A stretch of 14,144 nucleotides of DNA from CAIPFQ01 sp035480615 (GTDB taxonomy: Bacteria; Chlamydiota; Chlamydiia; Chlamydiales; SM23-39). Under the pieces are notes generated by a model, which was not told where the DNA came from, made no database searches, and worked only from the letters and a program-made list of their open reading frames with translations. Below, in pieces: positions 13,557 through 14,144 of the stretch (the first letter of the stretch is position 1; each line of letters opens with the position of its first letter). The stretch spans positions 1 through 14,144 of the forward strand of contig DATIHO010000142.1 in NCBI GenBank assembly GCA_035480615.1. Direction: 5' to 3'. The position numbers and the translations under genes were made by a program.

Positions 13557-13611
13557 AGAAGCTGAGTTTTAGTACAGCTTCTAAGCGGTGATCATTCGAG
13601 TTGATCGCCTG
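13557..13611. repeat. Two adjacent small hairpins after the metalloprotease gene
   Basis: AGAAGCT (13557-13563) pairs with AGCTTCT (13576-13582). Next to it, GGTGATCA (about 13587-13594) pairs with TGATCGCC (about 13602-13609) with one wobble. They lie just beyond the stop at 13618 of the minus-strand gene and could form its transcript end, but no U-tract follows. Confidence 0.35.
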
Positions 13612-13617
13612 TCGTCT

Positions 13618-14144
13618 TTAAGTAGAGCTTTCGTTTTTTGGAGCAAATACCTTGTAGGTCAGAATCGGCAGAGCGAGAATCGTTACAGCGGCTGCTAACG
13701 GGTGGATCCCCAATCTTTCTCGAATACTCTGAAAATCGTGCTCAGATCCCAAATTAGAGTAAAAAAGAGGTGAAATTGCATATGAAAAAAGATTTGCAAT
13801 CCTTGCATAGGAATGTGCTAATAAATAATTGCTTAATTCAGGACGTTTTGAAGATGCTTTTAAACCCAGTGCCAGGGTGGAACAGGATGCGACAAGATCA
13901 GCTACAGGTCCCATTAAAGCGACGATGCCCTCCGCACGAATTGGATCTCCAATGAGGTTTTCTCCAAAATATGTTAACTTGCGCCAATCTAATCCCGGTA
14001 TATAATTATAGCGCGCGAATCCTGACCCGTCCGCATGAACGATTATTTCGGGATGACAATTCTGAAATAGTAATTTTTGAGCAGCGGCATGCCCTGCTTC
14101 ATGGATGAGGGTTCCTGCATATGGACCACTAGTCGAGCACGCGA
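13618..14144 (-). CDS. HEXXH membrane metalloprotease-like protein, C-terminal part (M50-like)
   Basis: The frame is open from the window edge to TAA at 13618: about 174 residues, with the N-terminus outside the window. Near the visible start is GTLIHEAGHAAAQKLL, an HEXXH zinc-site motif within a helix. About 60 residues later GIVALMGPVADLVASCSTLA resembles the GPxxN-type motif that follows the HEXXH helix in M50/site-2 protease-like proteins (D in place of N here). A last hydrophobic segment, PLAAAVTILALPILTYKV, sits near the C-terminus, followed by a polar tail. I see no clear third zinc ligand of the NPDG type in this part. It may be an active intramembrane protease, a degenerate relative, or a lineage-specific HEXXH family. 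It converges on ptsI with a 277-bp gap. Confidence 0.6.
   Translation of the reverse strand, partial: ACSTSGPYAGTLIHEAGHAAAQKLLFQNCHPEIIVHADGSGFARYNYIPGLDWRKLTYFGENLIGDPIRAEGIVALMGPVADLVASCSTLALGLKASSKRPELSNYLLAHSYARIANLFSYAISPLFYSNLGSEHDFQSIRERLGIHPLAAAVTILALPILTYKVFAPKNESST

Overview
The window looks like the chromosome of a member of the Chlamydiota outside the classical Chlamydiaceae, i.e. an amoeba-associated, Parachlamydia-like lineage. The main reason is gene content and order. A YycJ-type hydrolase lies next to ftsK, and a comEC-like gene lies near ptsH and ptsI. From memory these pairings resemble C. trachomatis CT738/CT739 and CT339/CT337/CT336; I could not check this. The type II NADH dehydrogenase, HprK, an AAA ATPase-nuclease and many palindromic repeats fit an environmental chlamydia with a larger genome. 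The assignment is an inference.

Layout. 1-222 is gene-free: a 21-bp-arm inverted repeat and a degenerate copy of a repeat seen again later. 223-999 (+) is a YycJ/WalJ-like metallo-beta-lactamase-fold hydrolase, converging with 7 bp to spare on a minus-strand block. In transcription order that block is comEC (5668-4235), tRNA-His (4170-4096), uppP (4076-3300) and ftsK (3307-1007). uppP and ftsK overlap. The theme is cell envelope and division: undecaprenyl-pyrophosphate recycling and the DNA translocase.

5669-9567 looks like accessory DNA between comEC and the PTS genes. It holds a 30-bp perfect palindrome and the remains of what may be a DUF4116-type gene, broken by a 115-bp imperfect palindrome. 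It also holds an AAA ATPase with a C-terminal PD-(D/E)XK-like nuclease domain (6317-7816, +) and a type II NADH dehydrogenase (9374-8097, -). Related repeat modules lie on both sides of the dehydrogenase gene.

9568-13340 (+) is a tight four-gene run: an unrecognised, possibly SMI1/SUKH-like protein, then HPr kinase/phosphorylase, HPr and Enzyme I. HPr keeps both its catalytic His and its regulatory Ser, which fits the presence of HprK. No sugar permease (EII) gene is in the window, so this reads as a regulatory phosphorelay module.

13341-13617 is intergenic with hairpins. From 13618 to the window edge, on the minus strand, is the C-terminal part of an HEXXH membrane metalloprotease-like protein with an M50-like second motif.

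The strongest candidates for something undescribed are the palindromic repeat families (1-53 with 5875-5924; 139-171, 8038-8075 and 9462-9566) and their association with gene remnants and with ndh. No CRISPR array, toxin-antitoxin pair, intact transposase or phage module was seen.
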